DNA of 37,079 nucleotides from a virus: the IMG/VR virus record IMGVR_UViG_3300020459_000034, positions 1 through 37,079 of that record; one strand, 5' to 3'. Of the stretch, positions 1 through 6,262 are shown one piece after another (within the stretch, counting starts at the first letter, position 1; every line of letters begins with the position of its first letter). Position numbers and translations under genes: made by a program. Below the pieces are notes generated by a model, which had not been told where the DNA came from, made no database searches, and was given only the letters and a program-made list of their open reading frames with translations.

Positions 1-4
1 AAAG

Positions 5-199
5 TCATCCATGTTTAACTCTTTGCTTTCTAACTTCTTGCAAATATTTCTGTTGAAGATCTTGTAGATCTAAATACATCTCTTTTAAGATCTTATCGTT
101 AACAGTATGATCTTCATGTGCGTATGGATATACATCATTACAGATGTGATTAAGATCCCTACAGGCATTGTATAAAATCATACCTTTATCAACTGACAT
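5..199 (-). CDS. Small hypothetical protein, last gene of leftward early operon
   Basis: A 64-residue soluble protein of mixed charge with a probable helical C-terminal half (residues about 35-60, rich in Leu, Gln and Lys). I do not recognise a family. The start overlaps the end of the upstream small gene by 11 bases, which suggests translational coupling. An AGAGGT stretch upstream could serve as ribosome binding site. It is the most distal gene of the leftward operon seen here and ends five bases from the window edge. Confidence 0.6.
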   Translation of the reverse strand: MSVDKGMILYNACRDLNHICNDVYPYAHEDHTVNDKILKEMYLDLQDLQQKYLQEVRKQRVKHG

Positions 200-326
200 C
201 TGGATCCGTACCTCTTAGCCATGTTCTTGTTTCTTTGCAGAACCATTGGTCCTCAAATCTCTTTGGTCTATGGCTGTACTTCTTGCCTTTAGATTTTTCT
301 TTTCCTGGTATCAACTTTTTAGCCAT
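189..326 (-). CDS. Small basic hypothetical protein (45 aa)
   Basis: Read by eye on the minus strand: starts MAKKLIPGKEKSKGKKYS and ends TWLRGTDPDVS, then TGA. The protein is very basic in its first half. Its start overlaps the end of the preceding gene (stop at 319-321) by 8 bases and its end overlaps the next gene by 11 bases, the tight packing expected of real phage genes. A TAAGGA ribosome binding site lies about 8 bases upstream of ATG. The family is unknown. A single WFC segment (residues 28-30) is the only striking feature. Confidence 0.6.
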   Translation of the reverse strand: MAKKLIPGKEKSKGKKYSHRPKRFEDQWFCKETRTWLRGTDPDVS

Positions 327-516
327 TTGGATTTTCCTTACTAAGTATTCCTCTTGTTAAAAACTCTTGTGCTTTTCGGATCAAGACTTGCTTGCTTGCC
401 TTGCATGTATAAACCTTGCCTTGCACTACTACTGTTATCTTGTTCTCTGTCGGTATCACCAGCAACTCGTTTAAGGGCAATTCGATTGAACCAGTAGAGC
501 TTTCCTTCTCTGACAT
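319..516 (-). CDS. Small hypothetical protein overlapping the excisionase-like gene in another frame
   Basis: A 65-residue protein beginning MSEKESSTGSIELPLNELL. The frame is open further upstream, to an ATG at 636, but the start at 516 is preferred because a near-perfect AAAGGAG lies 9 bases before it. Residues 12-60 look like an ordinary folded protein (strand-rich 'ITVVVQGKVYTCKAS', then a helix 'KQVLIRKAQEFLTRG'). About 176 bases overlap the 3' part of the excisionase-like gene in a different frame of the same strand. Function unknown. Confidence 0.55.
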   Translation of the reverse strand: MSEKESSTGSIELPLNELLVIPTENKITVVVQGKVYTCKASKQVLIRKAQEFLTRGILSKENPNG

Positions 517-643
517 GTTTGATGACTCCTTTGTTCGCAAGTCTTGTGGTCCTTCTTTGAGCCGAGGGAGAAATGTCTCCCCATAAAATTTGCGAAGCTT
601 GCTTAGTGTTGACCAAGATGCTGTTTTCCTCTGCATCTTTCAT
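341..643 (-). CDS. Excisionase-like helix-turn-helix protein
   Basis: A 100-residue protein. Residues about 10-62 fit a MerR/excisionase-type winged helix: 'TKQASQILWG' as first helix, 'QRRTTRLANKGVI' as recognition helix, then a wing with aromatic and basic residues ('KLYWFNRIALKRV'). Small proteins of this kind in temperate phages bind DNA and often steer the integrase toward excision; that role is inference. A GGAGGAG ribosome binding site sits directly before ATG. Residues 43-100 overlap the next gene in another frame, and the Ser/Gln-rich tail after residue 65 looks unconstrained. If the window ends join as a circle, this gene lies close to the integrase. Confidence 0.6.
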   Translation of the reverse strand: MKDAEENSILVNTKQASQILWGDISPSAQRRTTRLANKGVIKHVREGKLYWFNRIALKRVAGDTDREQDNSSSARQGLYMQGKQASLDPKSTRVFNKRNT

Positions 644-925
644 TTACTCCTCCGTATTACCAAATAAATTTACGCTTAATAATTTAATGAAATTGTCACC
701 AGCTTTTTCTTGGATCTGAACTCCAACTGTGTAGCTGTTTGTCTTTAGCCATTTGGTAAACATACTTATAACTTCTTGATCGTCTTGGCTGGGACCTTCC
801 TTGCCACAATTAATCCAAGCGGAAGCTTTAATATCTTTAAAGCCTGTAGCTTCTCCGTTAGCCCAGTTTTGCTTTATATCTTGATGTACTGTAACTCTTG
901 AGTTACCCATATGCGGTCTTCCCAT
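644..925 (-). CDS. Hypothetical protein in recombination operon
   Basis: A 93-residue soluble protein, start MGRPHMGNSRVTVHQDIKQ, not assigned to a family. It sits immediately downstream of the ERF gene with no gap (stop to start), with AAAGGAG 9 bases before ATG inside the end of the ERF gene, so the two are probably co-translated. The centre (WINCGKEGPSQDDQEVISMF) and the strand-rich end (TVGVQIQEKAGDNFIKLLSV) suggest a compact globular fold. Position next to ERF and exonuclease hints at DNA metabolism, but the sequence itself does not show this. Confidence 0.65.
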   Translation of the reverse strand: MGRPHMGNSRVTVHQDIKQNWANGEATGFKDIKASAWINCGKEGPSQDDQEVISMFTKWLKTNSYTVGVQIQEKAGDNFIKLLSVNLFGNTEE

Positions 926-1606
926 TTACTTTTTCTCCTTTAATTCAGTTTCTTTTTTCTTGTAGTGTTCAAAAATACGAACATGTCCTTCTGGATTTGT
1001 TTCTTCAAAAAATTTTAATGCATCTGCATTGTCCATCTTCCAGGACATGAGGGCTGGCAATCTTGTTGTTTTTACAATGCCATCGATCAAGTTAGCTTCC
1101 ATTGATTTTGGATCTTGTTTTTTTATTGGAGTTTCTTTTTTTATTAGAGTTTCTTTTTTTATTGGATTGCCATCCGTATCATCACCAGATGCAAGATTTA
1201 ACATGGCTGATAAAATGTATCTTTTAAGATAAGTAATATCAGATCCCAAGCCTTGCAAATTGTTACCAGCACGAAGACTATGTTCCTCTGGCATTTCAAC
1301 AATAGATGCTGGACTAAGATGTCCATTCTCATGGATCATGTGGGCTTGTATAAAGTTACCCCTGATCATTATGTATGGTGTAAGACCACATTCTGGTCCA
1401 TGCTCTCTAAAGGCTTCTATAAGCTTGTCATAAGTAGTGTATGTATTGTTATGAGACTTGCCGTCTTTTTCAATTAACCTCATCTTGCTTTGAAACTTCA
1501 CAAGAGATGAAGCTAGATCAGGATCTATCTTATCAATTGTACTGATCATCTCAGGAGCCTTTTCATTTTCTATTTTAACTATTGGTAAATTTAGATCTGC
1601 ATTCAT
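926..1606 (-). CDS. erf: ERF-family single-strand annealing protein
   Basis: A 226-residue protein matching the ERF superfamily of phage recombinases, which bind ssDNA and anneal complementary strands during recombination or genome circularisation. Visible hallmarks are the 'NNTYTTYDKLIEAFREHG' segment (residues 53-70), the glycine-rich core 'LQGLGSDITYLKRYILSAML' (117-136) and the acidic 'GDDTDGN' (141-147). After residue 147 comes a lysine-rich linker made of six-residue repeats (LIKKET/PIKKQ), then a short C-terminal domain. It starts directly at the stop of the exonuclease gene, so the two form a synaptase/exonuclease pair analogous to lambda Bet/Exo. Length is normal for the family. Confidence 0.85.
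   Translation of the reverse strand: MNADLNLPIVKIENEKAPEMISTIDKIDPDLASSLVKFQSKMRLIEKDGKSHNNTYTTYDKLIEAFREHGPECGLTPYIMIRGNFIQAHMIHENGHLSPASIVEMPEEHSLRAGNNLQGLGSDITYLKRYILSAMLNLASGDDTDGNPIKKETLIKKETPIKKQDPKSMEANLIDGIVKTTRLPALMSWKMDNADALKFFEETNPEGHVRIFEHYKKKETELKEKK
1118..1171. repeat. Three tandem 18-bp repeats inside the ERF gene
   Basis: Units start at 1118, 1136 and 1154; each begins with seven T followed by ATTGGA or ATTAGA. On the coding (minus) strand each unit gives a six-residue IKKET-type step, forming a basic linker between the ERF core and its C-terminal tail. Poly-A/T runs of seven within each unit are prone to slippage. Confidence 0.85.
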
Positions 1607-2617
1607 TTATATAACTCCAAATAATAATTTAGCTTCATCAAGGACCTCTGGATTCATACTGCTCCATGAGATGTGATCCCAATCAGGTATAACCATCTGG
1701 ACCAACTCTTTCAGGCTGTCGCTTTTTCTTAAAATGTGTTCGTGTCTTTTTAGATCTTGAACAATGTTCTGCATTGTGTTGTTCAAATGATCTTGTTCCA
1801 GCATCCAATCACCATTCTCTGGGTGATAAACTTTGCTCTCTACATTATTGGCGCAAACGATAACTGGTTGTCTGTTGAAATAGGAATTGTATACGCTAAC
1901 CTGATTAAGCCATCCAGCATAAGGTGTTTTCGGAATGCTACCTTTACTCCAGGTGCGTGAACCATCCTTCCGTGGAGGATTCAGACGAGGTGAACGGATT
2001 TTTAGCTCAATCAGGTTACAAAAGTCAGGCTTGAAGTAATACGGAAGCTCAATCCCATTAAGCTCCATAAATACATCTGTTTCTCCCTCCCATTGGTTTA
2101 AGCCTAACAATTGAAAGGCATGCTCTAAACCTTGCATAGCATGATGCACAGTATCATCTAAAGCTTCAAAGCATGCCTTTGCTTTAAGCTCGTCATTAGT
2201 GGCATATGCATAGGGTTTGTATACATCCATCTCATGTCGAGCTGTGTCCTCAATCTCCTTTCTATTTTTTGTTTGATAGATCCTCTGTAATTCGTCTAGG
2301 GGAAGCAGACGAGCATCACAGATGGTTTGAACTGTTCTACCAAGGCACATCGGAGCTGAGTCATACGAATATTTATCTATAATCTTAAATGCTTGTCTTC
2401 GTATTTTTTGTTCATCTATTTTTGAATCATTTAAAAGCTTCCAGGCTTTGTCAGTTTGAGGTCTTATAAAAGACTTATCAAAAACTGTTTTACTAAAATG
2501 TTTACTGGCTGGATTACTATGCCATTTGAATTGATGGATCTTAGCCCAATCTGGAAAGGTGCCAAATGAATCTCTGTTTTCTATGTTTAACTTTTCTTGC
2601 ATGATAAAAATATTCAT
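1607..2617 (-). CDS. PD-(D/E)XK exonuclease (YqaJ/RecB-like)
   Basis: A 336-residue nuclease-like protein. The catalytic core is visible: PD at residues 197-198 (YYFKPDF), the E-x-K pair at E204 and K206 (LIELKIR), and a Q-x-x-x-Y motif at Q239-Y243 (QVSVY), typical of RecB-family nucleases. Phage members degrade one strand of linear duplex DNA to load the partner annealing protein. The ERF gene follows immediately on the same transcript. It is the first gene of the leftward operon; the preceding gap carries AAGTCA half-sites that may be repressor operators. No clear Shine-Dalgarno precedes the first ATG; the ATG at residue 6 is an alternative start. Confidence 0.8.
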   Translation of the reverse strand: MNIFIMQEKLNIENRDSFGTFPDWAKIHQFKWHSNPASKHFSKTVFDKSFIRPQTDKAWKLLNDSKIDEQKIRRQAFKIIDKYSYDSAPMCLGRTVQTICDARLLPLDELQRIYQTKNRKEIEDTARHEMDVYKPYAYATNDELKAKACFEALDDTVHHAMQGLEHAFQLLGLNQWEGETDVFMELNGIELPYYFKPDFCNLIELKIRSPRLNPPRKDGSRTWSKGSIPKTPYAGWLNQVSVYNSYFNRQPVIVCANNVESKVYHPENGDWMLEQDHLNNTMQNIVQDLKRHEHILRKSDSLKELVQMVIPDWDHISWSSMNPEVLDEAKLLFGVI

Positions 2618-2740
2618 TTACAAGACCTAACAAGTCAACAATAAATTCTTACAAAATCACTCAAATGTCTTCACAAGTCATTAGAGATGTTTATAAGGCT
2701 GTGGATAACATTAAAAGACAGAAAAAAAATTAAAAAAAAA
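2618..2740 (-). promoter_or_regulatory. Upstream region of leftward recombination operon
   Basis: Non-coding gap before the exonuclease gene. It contains two CAAGTCA elements (2631-2637 and 2674-2680), matching half-sites at the repressor promoter. It also holds a perfect DnaA box (TTATCCACA on the minus strand, 2700-2708) and a long A-rich stretch (2722-2740). I could not pick one convincing -35/-10 pair; TATAAA read on the minus strand near 2690 is a weak -10 candidate. Confidence 0.45.
2700..2708 (-). other. Perfect DnaA box
   Basis: The minus strand reads TTATCCACA, an exact match to the bacterial DnaA box consensus. It lies beside an A/T tract (2722-2740) that could unwind. One-mismatch versions occur elsewhere inside genes, so a single site is only suggestive of a DnaA-assisted origin. 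Confidence 0.4.
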
Positions 2741-2760
2741 GGGACATTTCTGTCCCTTAA
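2731..2760 (-). terminator. Rho-independent terminator of the repressor gene
   Basis: Inverted repeat GGGACA (2741-2746) / TGTCCC (2751-2756) with a 4-base loop, extended by flanking A-T pairs. On the minus strand it is followed by nine T (2732-2740). It lies just downstream of the repressor gene and separates it from the recombination operon. The plus-strand side has only a weak T run, so it acts mainly leftward. Confidence 0.85.
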
Positions 2761-2782
2761 AATTTAAAATTTACATTGCACC

Positions 2783-3706
2783 TTATTCTTCGGTATCTTC
2801 AAAAGCTACTTTCATACCTTGCGCAAATGGATTTACTATAGAAGTTATTACTGGAGTAGCCCAGTCTAATTCTATCCCATCCAGATTTTGGTCTACAGGC
2901 AAAAACTTATAATCATCATGTAAATAATCTTCATCTAACAATTGAAATAACCTAGGAGCCTTTCTTGTCCTTCTTGGTTTTTCATACAAAATGCCAGTAA
3001 GAATTTTATCTGAATCTTTTAACTTACAAACAGACAAGCTATTTAAAGCATTCCTGTGAATAATATTTTTTACCATAGGTCTATGGATAACTAACCAATA
3101 ATGAAAATCTTGCATGTGAAAATCACTGTCATCTTGATAATTGTTTTGATCATCCCAGCCAGAGAACATAATAGCAGAGGTCTTTACTTCTGGTCGAGCT
3201 ACAGTCATCCAATGCGTTAAATACTCACATGTTAAAAACATCTTTCTATCAGTAGTTTTAAAAAGATTTACCTCTCTTTCAGGTCTATTGAAATGTCCAA
3301 TAATTTCCATTTGACCAGGCGCAAGAGAATTTTCATATAGATCTGCATCCTTGCATTTACTTGTCATTAAGCCGAGTGGATCTGTTGCTATGTTGTATTC
3401 ATCAATAAGAACTTCCGCATATTTTTCAGCCATCTCAAAACTTATTGGGCTTTTGCCATGCCTGTGCTTTGAAACTGTTTCTGCTTTAATATTAAGAAAC
3501 TCAGCAAGTTTATAATTTTCTAAATTATATGAAACTATTAACTCGTTTAATGCATTTCTTAAATGATGCGCATGCTGTTTATTTTCATTAAGTGATTGAA
3601 CATTATTTTTAGACAATTCTTTATCCTGTTGTATCTTATCGACTAAAATAGCATTAGCTCTCTCTTGATGTAAAACAAAAGCTGATGGGTTTATATTTTT
3701 TATCAT
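2783..3706 (-). CDS. XRE-type HTH transcriptional regulator, probable phage repressor
   Basis: A 307-residue protein. Residues about 47-100 form an XRE helix-turn-helix (LRNALNELI, then 'YKLAEFLNIKAETVSKHRHG' and 'SFEMAEKYAEVL'). The long C-terminal part (110-307) has no S24/LexA peptidase signature that I can see, so induction by self-cleavage is not evident. The location fits a lysogeny repressor: alone on its transcript, divergent from the rightward early operon, with a good promoter carrying an inverted repeat across the spacer and with its own terminator. GGAGG lies about 8 bases before ATG. Its C-terminal domain may sense an inducer or be involved in oligomerisation; unproven. Confidence 0.75.
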   Translation of the reverse strand: MIKNINPSAFVLHQERANAILVDKIQQDKELSKNNVQSLNENKQHAHHLRNALNELIVSYNLENYKLAEFLNIKAETVSKHRHGKSPISFEMAEKYAEVLIDEYNIATDPLGLMTSKCKDADLYENSLAPGQMEIIGHFNRPEREVNLFKTTDRKMFLTCEYLTHWMTVARPEVKTSAIMFSGWDDQNNYQDDSDFHMQDFHYWLVIHRPMVKNIIHRNALNSLSVCKLKDSDKILTGILYEKPRRTRKAPRLFQLLDEDYLHDDYKFLPVDQNLDGIELDWATPVITSIVNPFAQGMKVAFEDTEE

Positions 3707-3726
3707 GTCATTGACCTCCGCAAAAA

Positions 3727-3754
3727 AGTATATTAACTTGGTTTAATAAGTCAA
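3727..3754 (-). promoter_or_regulatory. Repressor promoter with overlapping operator
   Basis: Read on the minus strand: -35 TTGACT (3749-3754), 16-base spacer, -10 TATACT (3727-3732). The imperfect inverted repeat TTAACTT (3733-3739) / AAGTCAA (3748-3754) fills the spacer and covers the -35 box, so a protein bound there would block the promoter. This suggests autoregulation. Confidence 0.65.
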
Positions 3755-3790
3755 ACGAATTAGTTTTCGAAATCCCAAAAAATTATTAGT

Positions 3791-3824
3791 AAGTTAACAA
3801 GATGTGTTGATAAAAATTTAACAC
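3791..3824. promoter_or_regulatory. Candidate operators in the rightward early control region
   Basis: AAGTTAAC (3791-3798) matches the half-site of the repressor promoter. GTGTTGA (3804-3810) and TTTAACAC (3817-3824) form a near-palindrome 21 bases long ending 18 bases before the first rightward gene. Both lie where the rightward early promoter should be, although I cannot name a convincing -35/-10 pair for it. Confidence 0.45.
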
Positions 3825-3842
3825 GCCAAAAAAGGATTCGAA

Positions 3843-4118
3843 ATGTATTTAATAGATTGGAAGAAGTCGCAAGCAAAAGGTGAAAAGCAAATTACCTGGA
3901 AACAGCTTGCGCATAGATTTGGCATTAGTGATGGATCTATCATAAGACGATGGACTCTTGATGCGTATGACAAGAATTTTAATTTCCCTGGACCAGATAA
4001 TATTCTCAATGTTCAAACAGCCACGCTTGGCGAAGTGACGAGTAAAGATTTTTATGAATGGTTTGAAAACACACAAACTAAAGAAAAGGCGGAGAAATTT
4101 CATGCGAACAGAACCTAA
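3843..4118 (+). CDS. Putative small HTH protein, first rightward early gene
   Basis: A 91-residue protein whose residues about 17-40 ('ITWKQLAHRFGISDGSIIRRW') read as a helix-turn-helix of the kind found in small phage regulators. It is divergent from the repressor, the position of a Cro or CII-like protein in lambdoid phages, but no family match is certain. AAGGA sits 7 bases before ATG. The start of the next gene overlaps its 3' end by 17 bases. Confidence 0.65.
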   Translation: MYLIDWKKSQAKGEKQITWKQLAHRFGISDGSIIRRWTLDAYDKNFNFPGPDNILNVQTATLGEVTSKDFYEWFENTQTKEKAEKFHANRT

Positions 4119-4332
4119 AGTTAGAATGGTAGATAACAAACCAAGAAGAGAAGACGAAATATTTATGATAACGGCAGAACAATTACAATTTTGGATGGAC
4201 CAAGATGTTTCACCACAAGAAGCCATGGAAGCTCTTGGCATTAGACCAAACAAGTTTACTGGAGCTGGCTGGAAGAAGGCTGACTGGATGGATGTTGGTG
4301 TGTCTTTGGTAAAGATCTGGGCTGACCATTAG
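4102..4332 (+). CDS. Hypothetical early protein (76 aa)
   Basis: Starts MRTEPKVRMVDNK. The frame is open upstream to 4054, but the ATG at 4102 is preferred because GGCGGAG lies 8 bases before it. The sequence 'ITAEQLQFWMDQDVSPQEAMEALGI' resembles a helical segment preceding a turn, but I do not assign a family. It overlaps the upstream gene by 17 bases and shares one base of its stop codon with the next gene's GTG start, so the early genes appear translationally coupled. Confidence 0.65.
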   Translation: MRTEPKVRMVDNKPRREDEIFMITAEQLQFWMDQDVSPQEAMEALGIRPNKFTGAGWKKADWMDVGVSLVKIWADH

Positions 4333-4613
4333 TGGGAAAGAAGAAGGTTGTAAGTGTTGGTAAATGTTTTGTCTGCAATAGGATCCATTACAGCCATCTC
4401 GGTGGATGGGTTTTTAACGGCAAGAACCAACTACATTGTTACGAGCTTGACTTTCAAACAGGAGAATTAAGGACAGATTGTTTTGAAAAAACGAGAAGAG
4501 AAGCAGAAGCCAGAATGGGATTGGAATGCAATCGGAGCGGACTTCGAACTGTTTCCGCAAAAGAATTACTTAGCAAAATTAAGGGCAATATGGAGGAGGA
4601 TTTACAAACATGA
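4332..4613 (+). CDS. Cysteine-containing small hypothetical protein
   Basis: A 93-residue protein starting at GTG, which overlaps the preceding TAG by one base. Residues 12-15 give CFVC and a further HC occurs near residue 36, followed later by a DC pair, so a metal-binding zinc-ribbon-like knuckle is possible. No family recognised. No independent strong ribosome binding site is visible, which fits coupling to the upstream stop. The end overlaps the next gene by 4 bases. Confidence 0.6.
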   Translation: MGKKKVVSVGKCFVCNRIHYSHLGGWVFNGKNQLHCYELDFQTGELRTDCFEKTRREAEARMGLECNRSGLRTVSAKELLSKIKGNMEEDLQT

Positions 4614-4978
4614 CGAATTGTGATAACGAAAAGGCTTATATAAGCAAGGGCAACGAATCAGCCCAAGATCTGCTTAATCACCTAAAAAAAATTAACTTAA
4701 AAAAAGCAAGTGACTGCAAGCCATCAGTTAGCCAGGCTAATATAAGACAGGCAGATCTAAGCAAGACATTGCAAGACACAGTTAAGCATATGAATGCTTA
4801 TTATGTCGTAGCAAAAGACAAAAGCCAAAAGCATGGCTATGTCGAGAACATGACACATAAGAAGCTAACAAGAGCCAGCAGTAGCATGTCCAGAGATGCC
4901 TGGAAGGATCTAGCACTGCGAGTTAGCAATATGGACTACAATCAAAAGCAAGAATGGATTAAGCATGCAGACTATTAA
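4610..4978 (+). CDS. Hypothetical early protein (122 aa)
   Basis: A polar, Lys/Asp-rich protein beginning MTNCDNEKAYISKGNES. A GGAGGA ribosome binding site lies inside the end of the previous gene. The predicted helices at residues 18-33 and 50-65 and the C-terminal 'SMSRDAWKDLALRVSNMDY' suggest an all-alpha protein. I do not recognise a family. It overlaps the following HTH gene by 14 bases. No replication protein was found elsewhere, so this operon may hold the initiator, but nothing in this protein proves it. Confidence 0.6.
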   Translation: MTNCDNEKAYISKGNESAQDLLNHLKKINLKKASDCKPSVSQANIRQADLSKTLQDTVKHMNAYYVVAKDKSQKHGYVENMTHKKLTRASSSMSRDAWKDLALRVSNMDYNQKQEWIKHADY

Positions 4979-5453
4979 ACAGCATGAGATAGATCTCATA
5001 CTTAACAATGGCATAGATCACCTGGATAACCTATTAGCGGAAGCATGCGAGACTGAAAAGATGATGCCTTCTGTGAGGGTAAAACAAAGGCTAACACATT
5101 GGATGGACTACAAGACAGAATGGACTGCTTATGGCTATAGCAAAGGCAAGTCACGACTTCCTAAACCTACACCAAAACAAATTGACCGATACGATCTTGT
5201 CATAGAAATGCTAAGTGAGCATTGCACACTTGAAGAGAGAAAGCTTATCTGGGCTGTAAATCATAGCGGAGCATTTCGTGACAGAGGACCACAATGGTCC
5301 AAGATTGGAAAGATCTTGCACATCAATTACAGGACTGTGAAGAGACGATACCTGGATGCACTCTACAAGCTCTGGTACACACTGAAGCCAAACACACAAA
5401 ATATTGAGCATAAAGTGTTGCCAATGCAGTCAAATTCGCTTAATAATAGATAA
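4965..5453 (+). CDS. DUF6362-like helix-turn-helix protein
   Basis: A 162-residue protein. Residues 66-137 fit the DUF6362-type arrangement known from alphaproteobacterial phages: a 'PKPTPKQIDRYDLVIEML' lead-in, a 'LEERKLIWAVNHSG' helix, then 'WSKIGKILHINYRTVKRRY' as a sigma-like helix-turn-helix (108-130). These proteins are thought to bind DNA, possibly as late regulators; the exact role is unknown. It is the last gene of the rightward early operon, just before the packaging genes, which would suit a late-gene activator. Confidence 0.65.
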   Translation: MQTIKQHEIDLILNNGIDHLDNLLAEACETEKMMPSVRVKQRLTHWMDYKTEWTAYGYSKGKSRLPKPTPKQIDRYDLVIEMLSEHCTLEERKLIWAVNHSGAFRDRGPQWSKIGKILHINYRTVKRRYLDALYKLWYTLKPNTQNIEHKVLPMQSNSLNNR

Positions 5454-5467
5454 CCTAGAGCATTTTT

Positions 5468-5588
5468 GTGCGCACCTTATATCACAAATAAATCAAAAAA
5501 ATCATTACCTCCTCCCTATTGGCTAGTAGACTCATCGGCAGTCCTTTGCTTTGTCTTGCTCTGGGACTAGCCTTGAGAGGGGTATAAT
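5468..5588 (+). promoter_or_regulatory. Structured non-coding gap with a consensus -10 box
   Basis: Between the early operon and the packaging genes. It holds the palindrome GTGCGCAC (5468-5475), a perfect 7-bp inverted repeat GGCTAGT (5521-5527) / ACTAGCC (5566-5572) enclosing an inner GACT/AGTC pair, and TATAAT at 5583-5588. No good -35 sits 16-18 bases upstream of TATAAT. This could be a late promoter region or a small structured RNA. Confidence 0.35.
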
Positions 5589-5600
5589 CAGGAGAGGACT

Positions 5601-5726
5601 ATGAGAGTACTATTAGACAAATTTGAAGACACATTATTGGAATACTTTGAAGGACTAACAACACCAGGCTTATATAAGCTTCTTGGCATTACATTGGTCG
5701 TAGCAACAGTATTGTTTTTACTATGA
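5601..5726 (+). CDS. Small membrane protein (41 aa)
   Basis: Read by eye: starts MRVLLDKFEDTLLEYFEG, followed by a C-terminal hydrophobic stretch (LYKLLGITLVVATVLFLL) that looks like one transmembrane helix. AGGAGAGG lies a few bases before ATG. The stop overlaps the start of the next small gene (ATGA type). Function unknown. Its place next to packaging genes is not typical for a holin, so I leave it unassigned. Confidence 0.6.
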   Translation: MRVLLDKFEDTLLEYFEGLTTPGLYKLLGITLVVATVLFLL

Positions 5727-5863
5727 GCTTATACAAGAACATGAATGCTCGTAAGAAGGCTGGAACAAGTCGAAGCAAGAAAGATAGCACTGTGTCTGAT
5801 AAATCGTATGCCAACATGAAAGCTGGCTTCCCCAAGAAAAAGAAGAAAACATTAGTAGGTTAA
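5723..5863 (+). CDS. Small basic protein with KKTLVG C-terminus (46 aa)
   Basis: Starts MSLYKNMNARKKAGTSRSKK and ends in a lysine run followed by TLVG. Short basic proteins with a 'LYKN-N-RKKAGTSR' beginning are familiar to me from marine podovirus genomes, just before the terminase genes; their function is not known. It overlaps the upstream gene by 4 bases, and its stop directly precedes the small-terminase start. Its last residues resemble the end of the large acidic protein upstream of the portal gene. Confidence 0.65.
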   Translation: MSLYKNMNARKKAGTSRSKKDSTVSDKSYANMKAGFPKKKKKTLVG

Positions 5864-6262
5864 ATGGCTAAAGCAAGAGTTAACAAGACTACATTTAAAG
5901 AGATCTTAGATCGCATCATAGATGGTGAGAGTCTAAGACAGATCTGTACTGACGATGGCATGCCTTCGGACAGGACTGTTCTACGCCATGTGCAAGACAG
6001 TGACGAGAACTTTGAAGAGTATATGAAGGCTAGAGCATTACAAGCTGAGAAGATCTCAGACCAACTGTTAGACATGTGGAATGAGAGCTATCCAATAGAT
6101 GTTAAAGAGAAGCATACAGAGATATTAAGAAGGGATAAGATGTCCTATTGGCTTGATAAGAGAAGGACTCAACTACAGCCACGAGGATCTTTACGCAACA
6201 AGGTAGAGGACAAGCAAGACAGTGGTGAGATAACTATTCGATGGGGCAATGAAGATGGGTAA
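5864..6262 (+). CDS. terS: Terminase small subunit (Sf6-like)
   Basis: A 132-residue protein with an N-terminal helix-turn-helix (residues about 10-45: 'FKEILDRIIDGESLRQICTD', then 'GMPSDRTVLRHV'), followed by a helical oligomerisation region (YMKARALQAEKISDQLLDM). This is the pattern of Sf6-type small terminases, which recognise the packaging site and hand DNA to the large subunit. The ATG follows the stop of the preceding gene directly. The C-terminal segment 'GEITIRWGNEDG' is typical of the end of such proteins. The next small gene overlaps the 3' end by 8 bases. Confidence 0.8.
   Translation: MAKARVNKTTFKEILDRIIDGESLRQICTDDGMPSDRTVLRHVQDSDENFEEYMKARALQAEKISDQLLDMWNESYPIDVKEKHTEILRRDKMSYWLDKRRTQLQPRGSLRNKVEDKQDSGEITIRWGNEDG

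Noticed and set aside
3082-3090. DnaA-like TTATCCATA on the minus strand
   Set aside because: One mismatch to the consensus and inside the repressor gene; the same sequence appears by chance in other coding regions (e.g. near 12067 and 17380).
3849-4253. 134-codon minus-strand frame opposite the first rightward early genes
   Set aside because: The rightward frames have good starts, overlaps and ribosome binding sites; the minus frame has none and reads as antisense.
4710-4717. Another GTGACTGC copy as an integrase arm site
   Set aside because: It lies alone inside a coding gene far from the attP core, with no second copy at 12-bp spacing; likely chance.
5583-5588. TATAAT as the promoter of the 41-aa gene
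   Set aside because: It is only 12 bases before that ATG, so transcripts would start inside the ribosome binding site, and no -35 box fits. Kept only as a possible promoter for later genes.
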